From: Desulfamplus sp. | GTDB lineage: Bacteria > Desulfobacterota > Desulfobacteria > Desulfobacterales > Desulfobacteraceae | DNA: 64,000 bases | Assembly: GCA_015232455.1 (NCBI GenBank) | Contig: JADFZQ010000006.1 | Span: forward strand, 106,297-170,296 | Direction: 5' to 3' | Shown: positions 1-9,063 of the stretch, in pieces | Numbering within the stretch: position 1 is the stretch's first letter | Layout of the letters: the number at the start of each line of letters is the position of its first letter | Program-made: the position numbers and the translations under genes | Notes under the pieces: generated by a model | Database searches by the model: none | What the model saw: only the letters and a program-made list of their open reading frames with translations | What the model was told of the DNA's origin: nothing

Positions 1-569
1 GTGATACTGCTGTTCAAGAATCTATATTTCTTACACGATTTGTAAAAAAACTCTATTTAGTTCACAGGCGTGATCAACTTAGAGCCACTAAAATACTTCA
101 AGAGCGGGCATTTAAGAATGAGAAAATCGAATTTGTCTGGGACTCTGTAGTCTCTGGTATGGATGGTTTCTTTTCTGTAGAAAATGTTAAGATTAAGAGT
201 GTTAAAACAGGTGAAGAGAGAAATATCAAAGCAGATGGATGTTTTATCTGGGTTGGTATTACACCTAACACCGATTTCTTACAAGCCAATATTGTTCCTA
301 AAAAATCCAATAATATAAACAATATAGACGCTCACATTGCTACAGAGCAAGAAACAGATAATAGCGGAATAGTTAATGTGGCTAATCTACTAAAGATAGA
401 TGATAGCGGCTTTATACACACAAACGAATATATGGAGACATCTGTTCCGGGTATTTTTGCTGCTGGTGATGTTAGAACTACGCCACTCAAACAAATTGCA
501 ACTGCTGTTGGTGATGCTGCAATTGCCGTAATGTCTGCTGAACATTACATTGAAAAGTTGCAAGATTAA
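1..569 (+). CDS. trxB: Thioredoxin reductase, C-terminal part (5' end outside window)
   Basis: The gene enters from the left edge; the reading frame begins at base 3 and ends in TAA at 567-569. The first visible residues, DTAVQE, continue the GGGDSA-type NADPH-binding motif. HRRDQLRA follows, the conserved NADPH 2'-phosphate contact of low-molecular-weight thioredoxin reductases. The C-terminal FAD motif is seen as PGIFAAGDVRTTPLKQIATA. The FAD/NADPH flavoenzyme reduces thioredoxin in the cytosol. The redox-active CxxC lies upstream of the window, so it cannot be checked. A stretch of about 20 residues around 'NNINNIDAHIATEQET' looks like a lineage-specific loop insertion. A hairpin terminator follows the stop. 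Confidence 0.93.
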   Translation, partial: DTAVQESIFLTRFVKKLYLVHRRDQLRATKILQERAFKNEKIEFVWDSVVSGMDGFFSVENVKIKSVKTGEERNIKADGCFIWVGITPNTDFLQANIVPKKSNNINNIDAHIATEQETDNSGIVNVANLLKIDDSGFIHTNEYMETSVPGIFAAGDVRTTPLKQIATAVGDAAIAVMSAEHYIEKLQD

Positions 570-646
570 AAAGCACCTATTTGAAAAATGGAAAGCATTC
601 ATTATTAAAACCATACCAAACGATAAAAATAAACAAATAATTTACA

Positions 647-681
647 ACAAAATAAGCTGGAGTAATACCAGCTTATTTTGT
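647..681 (+). terminator. Hairpin terminator after trxB
   Basis: A 14-base left arm (ACAAAATAAGCTGG) pairs with CCAGCTTATTTTGT around a 7-base loop. The right arm is T-rich and runs into TTTG, as expected of an intrinsic terminator. It separates trxB from bamD. Confidence 0.75.
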
Positions 682-750
682 TTGTATGTTGCCTTGTTAT
701 AATAAAAGATTCATTTCTGCATATTTCAACTTTAATTAATGGTGTCATAA

Positions 751-1413
751 ATGAAAACCAATATTCTAATTTTAATTTCAACAGCTTTTTTGATTCTAAT
801 TTCAGGTTGTTCATGGTTTACTTCAGAAGATCATGAAATGGAAAAGAGTGCAAAAGAGCTTGCAACTCAAGGAAGTCTTGAATTTAGAGAAGAGAACTAC
901 AAAGAAGCGATTAAATCTTTTACAACTTTGAGAGATTGGTATCCATTTAGCCAATATGCGATCTTAGCAGAACTTAAGATTGCAGATGCTCATTACAAAC
1001 TTGAAGATTATGAAGATGCAAGAGCAAGCTATGAAGAGTTTGAAAGTCTCCATCCAGAAAATGAGGCAATTCCCTATGTAATCTACAGAATAGCTATGTG
1101 TTGGTATAACCGTATCGAAACAGTTGACAAAGATCAAACACCTGCAAAAAAGGCTATGGATGAGTTTCAACGTCTTGTTAGCCGTTTTCCTAACGATTCA
1201 CATACTCCAAAAGCTACTAAAAAGATTAAAAAATGTATGGAGAGTCTTGCAAACCATGAAGAGTATATTGCCATTTTTTATTTAAAAAATGAAAAATATA
1301 AAGCTGCTATCAAACGATTTGAAGAGATATTTGCTCTATATCCTGATACTGAGGCTGGGAAGCGTGCCATGCAAAACATTGATAACATTGTAAAAATTCA
1401 AAAGAAAGAATAG
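751..1413 (+). CDS. bamD: Outer membrane assembly lipoprotein BamD
   Basis: A 220-residue lipoprotein. The N-terminus is a type II signal peptide with lipobox LISGC, so Cys20 should be lipidated. The mature part consists of TPR-like helical repeats (ELATQGSLEFREENYKEAIKSF, AELKIADAHYKLEDYEDARASY, a third at the C-terminus with NEKYKAAIKRFEEIFALYP). Length, lipobox and repeat style match BamD/YfiO (about 245 residues in E. coli), the essential partner of BamA in inserting beta-barrel proteins into the outer membrane. The gene stands alone between a terminator and a repeat element. A generic TPR lipoprotein is the alternative, but the overall pattern favours BamD. Confidence 0.9.
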   Translation: MKTNILILISTAFLILISGCSWFTSEDHEMEKSAKELATQGSLEFREENYKEAIKSFTTLRDWYPFSQYAILAELKIADAHYKLEDYEDARASYEEFESLHPENEAIPYVIYRIAMCWYNRIETVDKDQTPAKKAMDEFQRLVSRFPNDSHTPKATKKIKKCMESLANHEEYIAIFYLKNEKYKAAIKRFEEIFALYPDTEAGKRAMQNIDNIVKIQKKE

Positions 1414-1453
1414 CTATTACCCAACTTTTATTTAGCAAATTTACACTCTGAAA

Positions 1454-1580
1454 GGTCATAAATTGAGGTTTTAATCTTTTTGTTCTATTACCAAATACCA
1501 TAAACGATCGGTTGTAATTGTAGTAGTAAGGTTTAACCATGGTTAAACCCTACTACAATAAAACAGCTCAATTTATTCCC
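1454..1580. repeat. MITE-like element with inverted ends and palindromic core
   Basis: The left end reads GGTCATAAATTGAGG and the right end CTCAATTTATTCCC, giving imperfect terminal inverted repeats. In between, at about 1523-1556, is a long palindrome centred on GGTTTAACCATGGTTAAACC. The ends match those of the elements at 15639-15730 and 62239-62322, but the central palindrome is different. The element supplies an ATG at 1539 that opens kbl's frame 33 codons too early; the real start is downstream. Confidence 0.6.
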
Positions 1581-1637
1581 ACTTTGAGTATATATTTATC
1601 AGCGACCAAACTCAAACTACAAAGGAGATTAATATTA

Positions 1638-2858
1638 ATGAACCACGATTTTCTTTTGAACATTGGAGATCAGCTCTCTTACCTTCACAAAGATGGACTT
1701 TATAAAAATGAGAGAGTTATAACTTCGCAGCAACAGGCTGATATTAGAGTAAGATCATCATCAATAATGCCAAATAAGCAAAAAATAGAAGAATTAAATG
1801 TTATAAATTTTTGTGCAAATAACTATCTTGGGCTTGCCAATAATAAAGAGATTATACAAGCAGCAAAAGAAGGGCTTGATAAATATGGTTTTGGTATGGC
1901 TTCTGTGAGATTTATTTGCGGCACACAAGATATTCATAAAGAGCTTGAAAAGAGTTTAAGTGATTTTCTTAAAACTGATGACACGATTCTCTATTCATCA
2001 TGTTTTGATGCAAATGGCGGGCTTTTTGAAACGCTCTTCCAAGAAGATGATGCAATTATTAGCGATGCCCTTAATCATGCAAGTATAATTGATGGAGTAA
2101 GGCTTTCAAAAGCAAAACGTTTTCGTTATCGCAATAATGATATGAGCGATCTTGAGACACAATTGAAGGCATCACAAGATTGTAGATTTAAGGTTATTGC
2201 TACAGATGGTGTATTTTCAATGGACGGTATTATTGCTAACCTTAAAGGTATTTGCGATCTTGCAGATAAATATAATGCCCTTGTAATGGTTGATGATTCA
2301 CATGCAGTTGGTTTTATTGGAGAAAATGGAGGAGGAACTCCTGAATATTGTGGTGTTCAAGGCAGAGTCGATATAATAACAGGAACACTTGGAAAAGCTC
2401 TTGGAGGTGCTTCTGGAGGATATACCAGCGGAAGAAAAGAGATTATTGAGTGGCTACGTCAGCGATCACGCCCATATCTATTTTCCAATACACTTGCACC
2501 ATCAATTGCTGCTGCTTCTATTAAAGTCCTTGAAATATTACAAAAAAGCGACAATCTAAGGATAAAACTTAAAGAGAACAGTCGATATTTTAGAGATGAG
2601 ATGAAAAAACTTGGATTTACCTTAGTGCAAGGAGATCACCCAATTATTCCAGTCATGCTTGGTGACGCTATTCTTGCAGGTAAGATGGCAAATCTTATGC
2701 TTGATGAAGGAATCTATGTTGTGGGCTTCTCTTTTCCAGTAGTTCCTAAAGGTGCGGCACGTATCCGCACTCAAATGTCTGCTGCCCATGAAAAGGAGCA
2801 TCTTGATAAGGCAATCTCTGCATTTGCAAAGGTGGGAAGAGAGTTAGGAGTGATATAG
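1638..2858 (+). CDS. kbl: Glycine C-acetyltransferase (2-amino-3-ketobutyrate CoA ligase)
   Basis: A PLP enzyme of the alpha-oxoamine synthase family that interconverts 2-amino-3-oxobutyrate plus CoA with glycine plus acetyl-CoA in threonine breakdown. Start chosen at ATG 1638, preceded by AAAGGAG at 1621-1627, which gives 406 residues, close to the roughly 398 of the E. coli enzyme. The open frame extends 33 codons further upstream, but that part lies in a repeat element. Visible motifs are NNYLGLANN, the substrate-loop DDSHAVGF and the PLP-lysine region [14 protein letters not shown]. The usual partner, threonine dehydrogenase (tdh), is not adjacent. A related 8-amino-7-oxononanoate synthase is less likely given the N-terminal [15 protein letters not shown] sequence. 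Confidence 0.92.
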   Translation: MNHDFLLNIGDQLSYLHKDGLYKNERVITSQQQADIRVRSSSIMPNKQKIEELNVINFCANNYLGLANNKEIIQAAKEGLDKYGFGMASVRFICGTQDIHKELEKSLSDFLKTDDTILYSSCFDANGGLFETLFQEDDAIISDALNHASIIDGVRLSKAKRFRYRNNDMSDLETQLKASQDCRFKVIATDGVFSMDGIIANLKGICDLADKYNALVMVDDSHAVGFIGENGGGTPEYCGVQGRVDIITGTLGKALGGASGGYTSGRKEIIEWLRQRSRPYLFSNTLAPSIAAASIKVLEILQKSDNLRIKLKENSRYFRDEMKKLGFTLVQGDHPIIPVMLGDAILAGKMANLMLDEGIYVVGFSFPVVPKGAARIRTQMSAAHEKEHLDKAISAFAKVGRELGVI

Positions 2859-2875
2859 AACACATTTTAAACATA

Positions 2876-2910
2876 AAGATTTGACAACTTTTAAAAAGTT
2901 GTCAAATCTT
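2876..2910. terminator. Perfect stem-loop of the AAGATTTGACAACTT family (copy 1)
   Basis: 15-base arms AAGATTTGACAACTT / AAGTTGTCAAATCTT are perfectly complementary around the 5-base loop TTAAA. It lies between the convergent ends of kbl and the FMN dehydrogenase gene and could serve both strands. The same stem recurs at 14468, 26396, 55917 and 57472. Confidence 0.7.
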
Positions 2911-2968
2911 ATGAAAACAGTCTTGTAAAGACAATCTTATAAAAAAGTTTAACCGATTTAAAAAAAAA

Positions 2969-4123
2969 TTAGCAGAGAATATCTCTATTAATCTCCTTAA
3001 CCGTTGTCTGACCCGTCATAAACATCGCTTTTCTAAAGACCTTTTTAATATGGTCAAGGTGAATCTTAACCCCAAGTGTTCCAGCCCCAACTGATGCCCT
3101 AATAATATCTCTGCCAAGCAACACTGCATCAGCCCCAAGTGCTATCATCTTAAGAACATCATAACCAGTTCTAATTCCGCCATCAGCAGTTATAAGCACC
3201 TTTCCTTTAAGAGCGTCTGCAATTTTAGGTACAACTTCGGCAACACCTGGTGTTGAGTCAAGAACTCTGCCACCATGATTTGATATAGATATAACTTTTA
3301 CTCCCACATCTGCACATAATTTTGCATCTTCAAGAGCCATGATTCCCTTTGCTATAAATGGAAGTTTAGTAAACCCAACAAGCTCTTTAATATCTTTTTC
3401 ACTCTTACGGAATACTGGTTGACCGTGACGTGCCATAATTGTGGAACCACATCCATCAAGATCAACTCCTACAGCAGGGCAGCCTGACTCTTCAGCCATT
3501 GATATAAGCCGTTTAAGAACATCTTGCGATCTTGGTTTAAAAATAGGTATGCCAGCACCTTTTTCCTCTTTTAACACATCAAGAGCTGGATTATTTTCAG
3601 GTGTATAAAACCAAGTATCACCTCTCCAGCCAATTGTCCCAGCTTCTTTGCACCCTCTTACAACTGCACGGCAAAAATCTTTTTCAGCCATTGCATCGTT
3701 ATATTTTTCAATTCCAGCAGTTGATGAACCCATAACAGGAAAATCAAGTTTTATTCCAAGAAAATCAATTGATGTATCAGGCTCTGTATGCTCTCCTACC
3801 ACTCTCATCTTAAGTTTTATATTCATTAGAGATTGGACATTATTTTTAAATGAGACGCCTTGACCAGCTCCACCAAATCCAATTGGTTTTCCATAAGCCT
3901 CTTTTTGGCAAATTTTATCAAAATTACCATCACAAAGTGGATATGCAGCACACAATCCTTTGAGTCTTTTTCTGGCACTGTCTCTTACATCTTCTGGAGT
4001 TGCTGGCATTCCCTCTTCAATATTTAAAAAAACTCTTCTGTCTGCAAGACAGTCAGGACAATTTTGTGGAGTTTCACCCTGCTCCATTTTTAAATGACAG
4101 TTTGTGCAATACCATGTAGTCAT
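2969..4123 (-). CDS. FMN-dependent alpha-hydroxy-acid dehydrogenase with N-terminal zinc ribbon
   Basis: 384 residues. Residues about 6-25 form a CxxC...CxxC rubredoxin-like zinc ribbon (CTNC and CPDC). From about residue 90 the protein is an FMN-binding TIM barrel of the lactate oxidase / glycolate oxidase family. The diagnostic segment ISNHGGRVLDSTPG carries the catalytic His and the substrate-binding Arg, and the phosphate-binding end reads ADGGIRTGYDVLKMIALGADAVLLGR. It should oxidise a 2-hydroxy acid (lactate-type) to the oxo acid, but the substrate and electron acceptor cannot be read from sequence. The GTIGWRGDTWFY segment replaces the usual substrate loop. It appears monocistronic, ending at a shared stem-loop. 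Confidence 0.82.
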   Translation of the reverse strand: MTTWYCTNCHLKMEQGETPQNCPDCLADRRVFLNIEEGMPATPEDVRDSARKRLKGLCAAYPLCDGNFDKICQKEAYGKPIGFGGAGQGVSFKNNVQSLMNIKLKMRVVGEHTEPDTSIDFLGIKLDFPVMGSSTAGIEKYNDAMAEKDFCRAVVRGCKEAGTIGWRGDTWFYTPENNPALDVLKEEKGAGIPIFKPRSQDVLKRLISMAEESGCPAVGVDLDGCGSTIMARHGQPVFRKSEKDIKELVGFTKLPFIAKGIMALEDAKLCADVGVKVISISNHGGRVLDSTPGVAEVVPKIADALKGKVLITADGGIRTGYDVLKMIALGADAVLLGRDIIRASVGAGTLGVKIHLDHIKKVFRKAMFMTGQTTVKEINRDILC

Positions 4124-4167
4124 AATATCAAATTCCTTTTTTAAATATTTTTATCTGTACGTTTAAA

Positions 4168-7100
4168 TCAAAACTCTTTGTATTTACTATCAAAAATAGC
4201 CTTAATATCCTCAATAACCATATAAAGAGCTGGAACAAGTGCAAGAGTAATCACAGTTGCAAAAAGAATTCCACAACCAAGTGAGATTGCCATTGGAATC
4301 ATAAATCTTGCCTGTCTTGAAGTCTCAAAGATCATTGGGGCAAGACCTCCAAATGTAGTCAGGGTGGTCAACATAATTGGTCTAAAACGCTGCACACCAG
4401 ATTGCGTAATAGCTTCAAAAGCAGATATTTTTTCTTCTGGCAAATTTATTGCATTTTCCCTTCTCTTGCGATTTGCAAAATCAACCATAACAAGAGAGTC
4501 ATTTACAACTACCCCTGAAAGTGCAACCAAACCAAACAGACTCATAAGTGATAATGGGTAACCAAGCATAATGTGTCCAAGAATCGCACCAACAATACCA
4601 AATGGAATAGCACTCATTATAATCATTGGCTGGATATAGCTTTTAAATGGTATTGCTAAAAGTGCATAAATGCCTAAGAGAGCCATCATAAGCCCTTTTA
4701 TTAAACTTTGTGTGCTTTCTCTTAAATCTGCATGACGCCCTTGAAGCTGATTTTCAAGACCCGGAAACTCTTCTTTTAATCGCGGCATTATCTCATCGTT
4801 TACCACAGCAACTATTCTATCAGTCTCATCTCTTGGAACAACATTTGCCGATACTGTGCCTATCCTTCTTCCTTCTCTTCGCTCAATTGTTGTATATGCC
4901 CTACCCCGCTCCATTGTAACTACATCTTTAAGCAGAGCCTCTGTTCCGTCAGGGGCATGAATAATCAAAGTTTCAAGGCTGTTTTCATAGATTCTCTCAT
5001 TTTCAGGAAGGCGGACTCTGATAGTAACTTCATTTCTGCCTCGCTGGACATTTAGAGCTTCAGCACCATAAAAGGCGTGTCTTACCTGAAGTGCTACATC
5101 TTGAGACCTAAGCCCCATTGCAAGCCCTTGAGGCAGCATTTTAAAGTCAAACTGCTCCTTTCCACGAGCAGAGCCGTCATCAATATCTTTTGTTGCTGGA
5201 AATGAGCCAAGTGCTTGAGCCAATTTTTCGCTTGCAGCTTTAAGTAAATTAATATCGCGGTGTGTAAGTTCAATTGTAAGACCAGCACCAGCACCAGGTC
5301 CACCTCTATCTGCTTCAAAAATTATAGATTCTAGCCCAGCTATCTCTCCTACAGCATCTCTCCATGCCTCAACAACCTCTGTAGTTGATATTGGACGAAC
5401 ATCAGGAGATGTAAGGATAATACCAGATTCAATAACATTTTCCTCAACAGTTCCATAAAATCCACGTGATAATTTATCTCCGCCATTTTGAGCAATTACC
5501 TTTTTTGCTGCATCAGAGATAGTGTCTAAGACTTGAGCTATCTCTTCGTCTGAAGAGCCATAGGTAAGAGTCGCGGTTACATAAGCATAATCAGACTCTA
5601 CGCGAGGCATCAATGTAGTTGTGATCCTTCCGCTCTTTACATATCCAACCACTGAGATTAATAACGCTATGGCAACGGCAACAGTAATATATCTGTTTCT
5701 AACTACAAATATCACAAAAGGTTGATATATCTTTGAGACAAATTTAAGTAAGCCATTGCTGATATATTGCTGTTTTGAATTTATCCAACTCATTAGCCTG
5801 CTGGGTTTACCTATATGACTTAAATGGGCTGGCAATATAAATAGACTCTCCACAAGAGAGACCGAAAATACGGCAATTACAACAACAGGAATAATCCAGT
5901 AAAATTTACCCATAATACCAGGAACAAACATTATAGGGATAAATGAGACAACATTTGTAAGAATACTAAACACAACAGGCACACCAACCTCAAGAGTTCC
6001 AGCAATTGCAGAATCAATACCGCTTTTGTTTTGCATATTGGAATAGACACTCTCTCCAACAACGATAGCATCATCAACAACAATTCCAAGAGTTACAATA
6101 AAAGCAAACATTGAGACCATATTGATTGAAAAATCAGTTGTTGATAAGAATATAAAAGAGCCAAGAACCGATACTGGAATGCCCATTGATATCCAAAATG
6201 CTAAACGGATTTCTAAAAAAAGTGCAAGTGATACAAAAACCAATATAAGTCCAAATAGTCCATTATTTATAAGAAGTGTGGCTCTTTGCTCAAATACCTC
6301 TGAAGAGTCATTTACCAAACCAATAAAAACACCTTTAGGAAGTCCAGTTTTAAATATTTCAATTTTTTCTTTAACTGTATTTGCAAGTTGAATAGGTTTC
6401 TCTTTTCCAACTCTATAGACCTCTAACATAATGGCTGGTTTTCCATTAAATGTTCCATATTTGTTAGAGTCAGAAAAACCCTCTTTTATTGTGGCAATAT
6501 CTTCAAGCAGAACTTTTGAGCCATCATTAGGTGTAATGAGCGGAATTATCGCATATTCTTTTGCCAAATCTTTTCGCTCTTTCATGCGAACCATGATCTC
6601 TCCGCCACGAGTTTTGATACTTCCGCCCGGCAGCTCAATCGCTGTTGTTCTTATCTTTGTGGCAACGTCATTTAAAGTTAATCCATAACGTCTTAAATTT
6701 TCCTGCGGCACTTCAACATGAATTTCATAATCTCGAATCCCTTTGAGTTCAACCTGTGTGATCCCGCCATCTTGAATTAATGTATCTCTTAAATCTTCAG
6801 CAATCTGTCTTAAAACTGCTGGCTCAATATCGCCATATATAGCATGAGTTGTAACCTCTCGTCTTCTATTGACAACCGTAATTACTGGAGTTTTAGCCTC
6901 TTCTGGTAAAGATGTTATTGCTCTTACTTCGCTCTCAACATCTTGTGCAAATGTTTTGGTGTCAGTATCTTCTAAAACTTCAATATTTACCATTGCCATT
7001 CCTTCTGAAGCTGTGGAGTTTATCTCTTTAACTCCATCAACTCCTTGAACAGCCTCTTCAATGGCAAGAATAATTCCCCGTTCAACCTCTTCAGGGCTTG

Positions 7101-7290
7101 CTCCTGGATAGATAACAGATACATTGACCATACCCATCTCAAACTCAGGAAACACCTCTTGACGGATATTGGTCGCTAAAATAAGACCTCCTACAAGAAA
7201 AAAGAGCATAAGAAGATTTGCAGCTACAGAATTACCCGCCATCCAAGGTATTGCACCGTTATATTTTTGAATATAGTTCTCCATACCCAT
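4168..7290 (-). CDS. RND-family efflux transporter, inner-membrane pump (AcrB/HAE1-like)
   Basis: 1040 residues, the usual length of an RND drug or solute exporter. It starts with a cytoplasmic leader and TM1 (NSVAANLLMLFFLVGGLILA), has a large periplasmic loop containing the porter signature (YPGASPEEVE), and a helix block with GIVVDDAIVVGE (TM4, proton-relay Asp pair). The second half repeats this plan (GVVVNDSLVMVDF). It exports substrates using the proton gradient together with the membrane-fusion gene just upstream in transcription (16 bases between them). No TolC-type outer membrane channel is encoded nearby, so one must be supplied from elsewhere. The substrate cannot be read from sequence. 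Confidence 0.92.
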   Translation of the reverse strand: MGMENYIQKYNGAIPWMAGNSVAANLLMLFFLVGGLILATNIRQEVFPEFEMGMVNVSVIYPGASPEEVERGIILAIEEAVQGVDGVKEINSTASEGMAMVNIEVLEDTDTKTFAQDVESEVRAITSLPEEAKTPVITVVNRRREVTTHAIYGDIEPAVLRQIAEDLRDTLIQDGGITQVELKGIRDYEIHVEVPQENLRRYGLTLNDVATKIRTTAIELPGGSIKTRGGEIMVRMKERKDLAKEYAIIPLITPNDGSKVLLEDIATIKEGFSDSNKYGTFNGKPAIMLEVYRVGKEKPIQLANTVKEKIEIFKTGLPKGVFIGLVNDSSEVFEQRATLLINNGLFGLILVFVSLALFLEIRLAFWISMGIPVSVLGSFIFLSTTDFSINMVSMFAFIVTLGIVVDDAIVVGESVYSNMQNKSGIDSAIAGTLEVGVPVVFSILTNVVSFIPIMFVPGIMGKFYWIIPVVVIAVFSVSLVESLFILPAHLSHIGKPSRLMSWINSKQQYISNGLLKFVSKIYQPFVIFVVRNRYITVAVAIALLISVVGYVKSGRITTTLMPRVESDYAYVTATLTYGSSDEEIAQVLDTISDAAKKVIAQNGGDKLSRGFYGTVEENVIESGIILTSPDVRPISTTEVVEAWRDAVGEIAGLESIIFEADRGGPGAGAGLTIELTHRDINLLKAASEKLAQALGSFPATKDIDDGSARGKEQFDFKMLPQGLAMGLRSQDVALQVRHAFYGAEALNVQRGRNEVTIRVRLPENERIYENSLETLIIHAPDGTEALLKDVVTMERGRAYTTIERREGRRIGTVSANVVPRDETDRIVAVVNDEIMPRLKEEFPGLENQLQGRHADLRESTQSLIKGLMMALLGIYALLAIPFKSYIQPMIIMSAIPFGIVGAILGHIMLGYPLSLMSLFGLVALSGVVVNDSLVMVDFANRKRRENAINLPEEKISAFEAITQSGVQRFRPIMLTTLTTFGGLAPMIFETSRQARFMIPMAISLGCGILFATVITLALVPALYMVIEDIKAIFDSKYKEF

Positions 7291-7306
7291 TTTTATTCAC
7301 CGCTTT

Positions 7307-8662
7307 TTATTCAACACTGCCATTATTTTTTTTATTTTGCTTAAATTTGTTATCTTTTTTATCAATATTTTGTCCAACAGCAGGATCATATATCTTAACA
7401 ATCATACCATTAACTGGAGAAGATAATTCAGAAATGACAACTCTATCACCAGATTTCACGCTATCTTTAATATAAACCGCTTCTCTATCTTTCCACAAAA
7501 CATCAATATTTTTTATAACAAGGATATCGTTTTTATTATCTACTCCGTTATCTGCAAGCCAAATTTTATCTCCGTCTCTGACAGCAGCTCTTGGAAGTTT
7601 AAATACATTCTCAATAGTTTTACCCTGAATATCAGCCTGAACATAACTATCTATAAGCAGAGGAATCTTTTTATTAGAAATGGTGTTGTTTTGATTTATC
7701 ATTTTACTTTGATTGTTTTGGCTTATGGTTTTCTTTTCTTTTTGATTTAAAGATTCACTCTGCTTTAAATAAAGAGGGTCTTCAATAGTTATTAAGAGCT
7801 TTGCAAGCCTGCTTTTATCGCTTAGTTTTCCGATAAGCCTGATAACAAAGCCCTGATACTTTATTCCATCTGCTGTGGTTATTATAACATCGCTGCCTCT
7901 AAGGCTGTTGTCAGCAGAAAAATCAATCCATTTGAGTTGATCAACTGGAACGGCTGTCTCCACACGATATTCATCAATAGCCGCAATAGTTGCTAAAGGC
8001 TCTTGAGACGATATTTGGGATCCCTCTTGAATAAGAACATCAATAATAGTGCAGTTAAATGGCACTTTTACAGTTGTTCGTTCAAGGTTTAAACGTGCTT
8101 TTTCAATATCAACTTTGATTGAGGCAATATCTGCCTTGATCTGTTCAAGCTGTGGCACTCTTAATGCAAGGTCTGAATTTCCTATCATTTTTCCTGATGT
8201 ATTTTGCATAAGCCTTAATTCTGCCCTTGCAACATCTTGTTTGCCCATCTCTAATTTTAAAGATGCCTCAGCCTTTGCAAGCATAGCTTCTTGCTGCTTT
8301 AAAACAAGTTCAAAATCTTTAGGATCAAGTTTTACAATTACATCACCTTTTTTATAAATGCCACCCGGAATAAATTCAGGTGATGTTTCAATAACAAAAC
8401 CACCTACCCTTGCTTTAAGAGATATGGTTTGAGAAGAGATAACTTTGCCCATTGAATTTATAATTACAGAATGGTCAATTGGTTGAAGAATGATTGTCTC
8501 AACAAGCGGCGGAGGAATAACTGGTTTAATACGTTTTGCAACTGGTTTTGTATCATAAAGATGCTTTGCAAAAGCAATACCTGCTCCAATAATTAATATG
8601 GGCAAAATTAATCTGATTGCTTTAATAAAAAAGTGTGTTTGTTTATGATCTTTATATTCCAT
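7307..8662 (-). CDS. RND efflux periplasmic adaptor (membrane fusion protein)
   Basis: 451 residues. An N-terminal membrane anchor (about residues 14-30, LILPILIIGAGIAFA) is followed by a barrel-sandwich/lipoyl half (VISSQTISLKARVGGFV), a coiled-coil hairpin (KQQEAMLAKAEASLKLE) and the second lipoyl half (VKVPFNCTIIDVLIQEGSQI). A beta-barrel domain with an Asn/Lys/Gln-rich insertion at about residues 300-330 completes it; that insertion is low-complexity and probably a surface loop. The protein links the RND pump to an outer-membrane channel. It is first of the two genes on the minus strand. The C-terminus ends in another Asn/Lys-rich tail. Confidence 0.9.
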   Translation of the reverse strand: MEYKDHKQTHFFIKAIRLILPILIIGAGIAFAKHLYDTKPVAKRIKPVIPPPLVETIILQPIDHSVIINSMGKVISSQTISLKARVGGFVIETSPEFIPGGIYKKGDVIVKLDPKDFELVLKQQEAMLAKAEASLKLEMGKQDVARAELRLMQNTSGKMIGNSDLALRVPQLEQIKADIASIKVDIEKARLNLERTTVKVPFNCTIIDVLIQEGSQISSQEPLATIAAIDEYRVETAVPVDQLKWIDFSADNSLRGSDVIITTADGIKYQGFVIRLIGKLSDKSRLAKLLITIEDPLYLKQSESLNQKEKKTISQNNQSKMINQNNTISNKKIPLLIDSYVQADIQGKTIENVFKLPRAAVRDGDKIWLADNGVDNKNDILVIKNIDVLWKDREAVYIKDSVKSGDRVVISELSSPVNGMIVKIYDPAVGQNIDKKDNKFKQNKKNNGSVE

Positions 8663-9063
8663 AGTTTTTCCATTTTTTAATGCGTTCTAATGAATGAGAA
8701 TTTAATTAATCTCTAAACTGATAGTAGAGACGCACGTCCGTGCGTCTCTACTCAATTTGTAGAAATTTATGGTGTTATTTTATTCCCATTCCTTAAGATA
8801 ACTTAAATATTATCTATTTTTATCTATAAATATAACAACTATAACGAACTAACTTTAATTTAAGGTTATATCAAAGCAGACTATCTAATCAAGAGAAAAA
8901 GAATTGTAACCAGCCGTTTTTAGGAAGGTTAAACGGAATAGGTCTGTTGATTGATTGCTTTTATTAGGTTGTTGAATTATATTAAAATAGAATGGAGTAA
9001 ATAGTTACAGCTTAATTATCGTGTTTATAAATAACCTTTTTTAATAAATTATAGGAGTAAGTT
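8663..9063. other. Divergent intergenic region (401 bp)
   Basis: It separates the efflux operon (minus strand) from the coiled-coil gene (plus strand), so it should hold two outward promoters, but no convincing -35/-10 pair could be picked out of the A/T-rich sequence. The only distinct structure is the 28-base palindromic repeat at 8724-8751. A ribosome site (AGGAGT) precedes the ATG at 9064. Confidence 0.5.
8724..8751. repeat. 28-bp palindromic dispersed repeat (core copy 1)
   Basis: The arms GTAGAGACGCACG and CGTGCGTCTCTAC are perfectly complementary around a 2-base centre. The same core occurs at 15666-15693, and diverged at 23043-23070 and 62266-62295. It is far more GC-rich than its surroundings. 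Confidence 0.85.

Noticed and set aside
3648..3863. Opposite-strand open frame inside the FMN dehydrogenase gene
   Set aside because: Shadow of the real gene; no ribosome site and no recognisable protein. The same applies to the many other antisense frames in the efflux, ligase and restriction genes.
8663..9063. Riboswitch or small RNA in the 400-bp divergent region
   Set aside because: Only the palindromic dispersed repeat stands out; no conserved riboswitch pattern was recognised.
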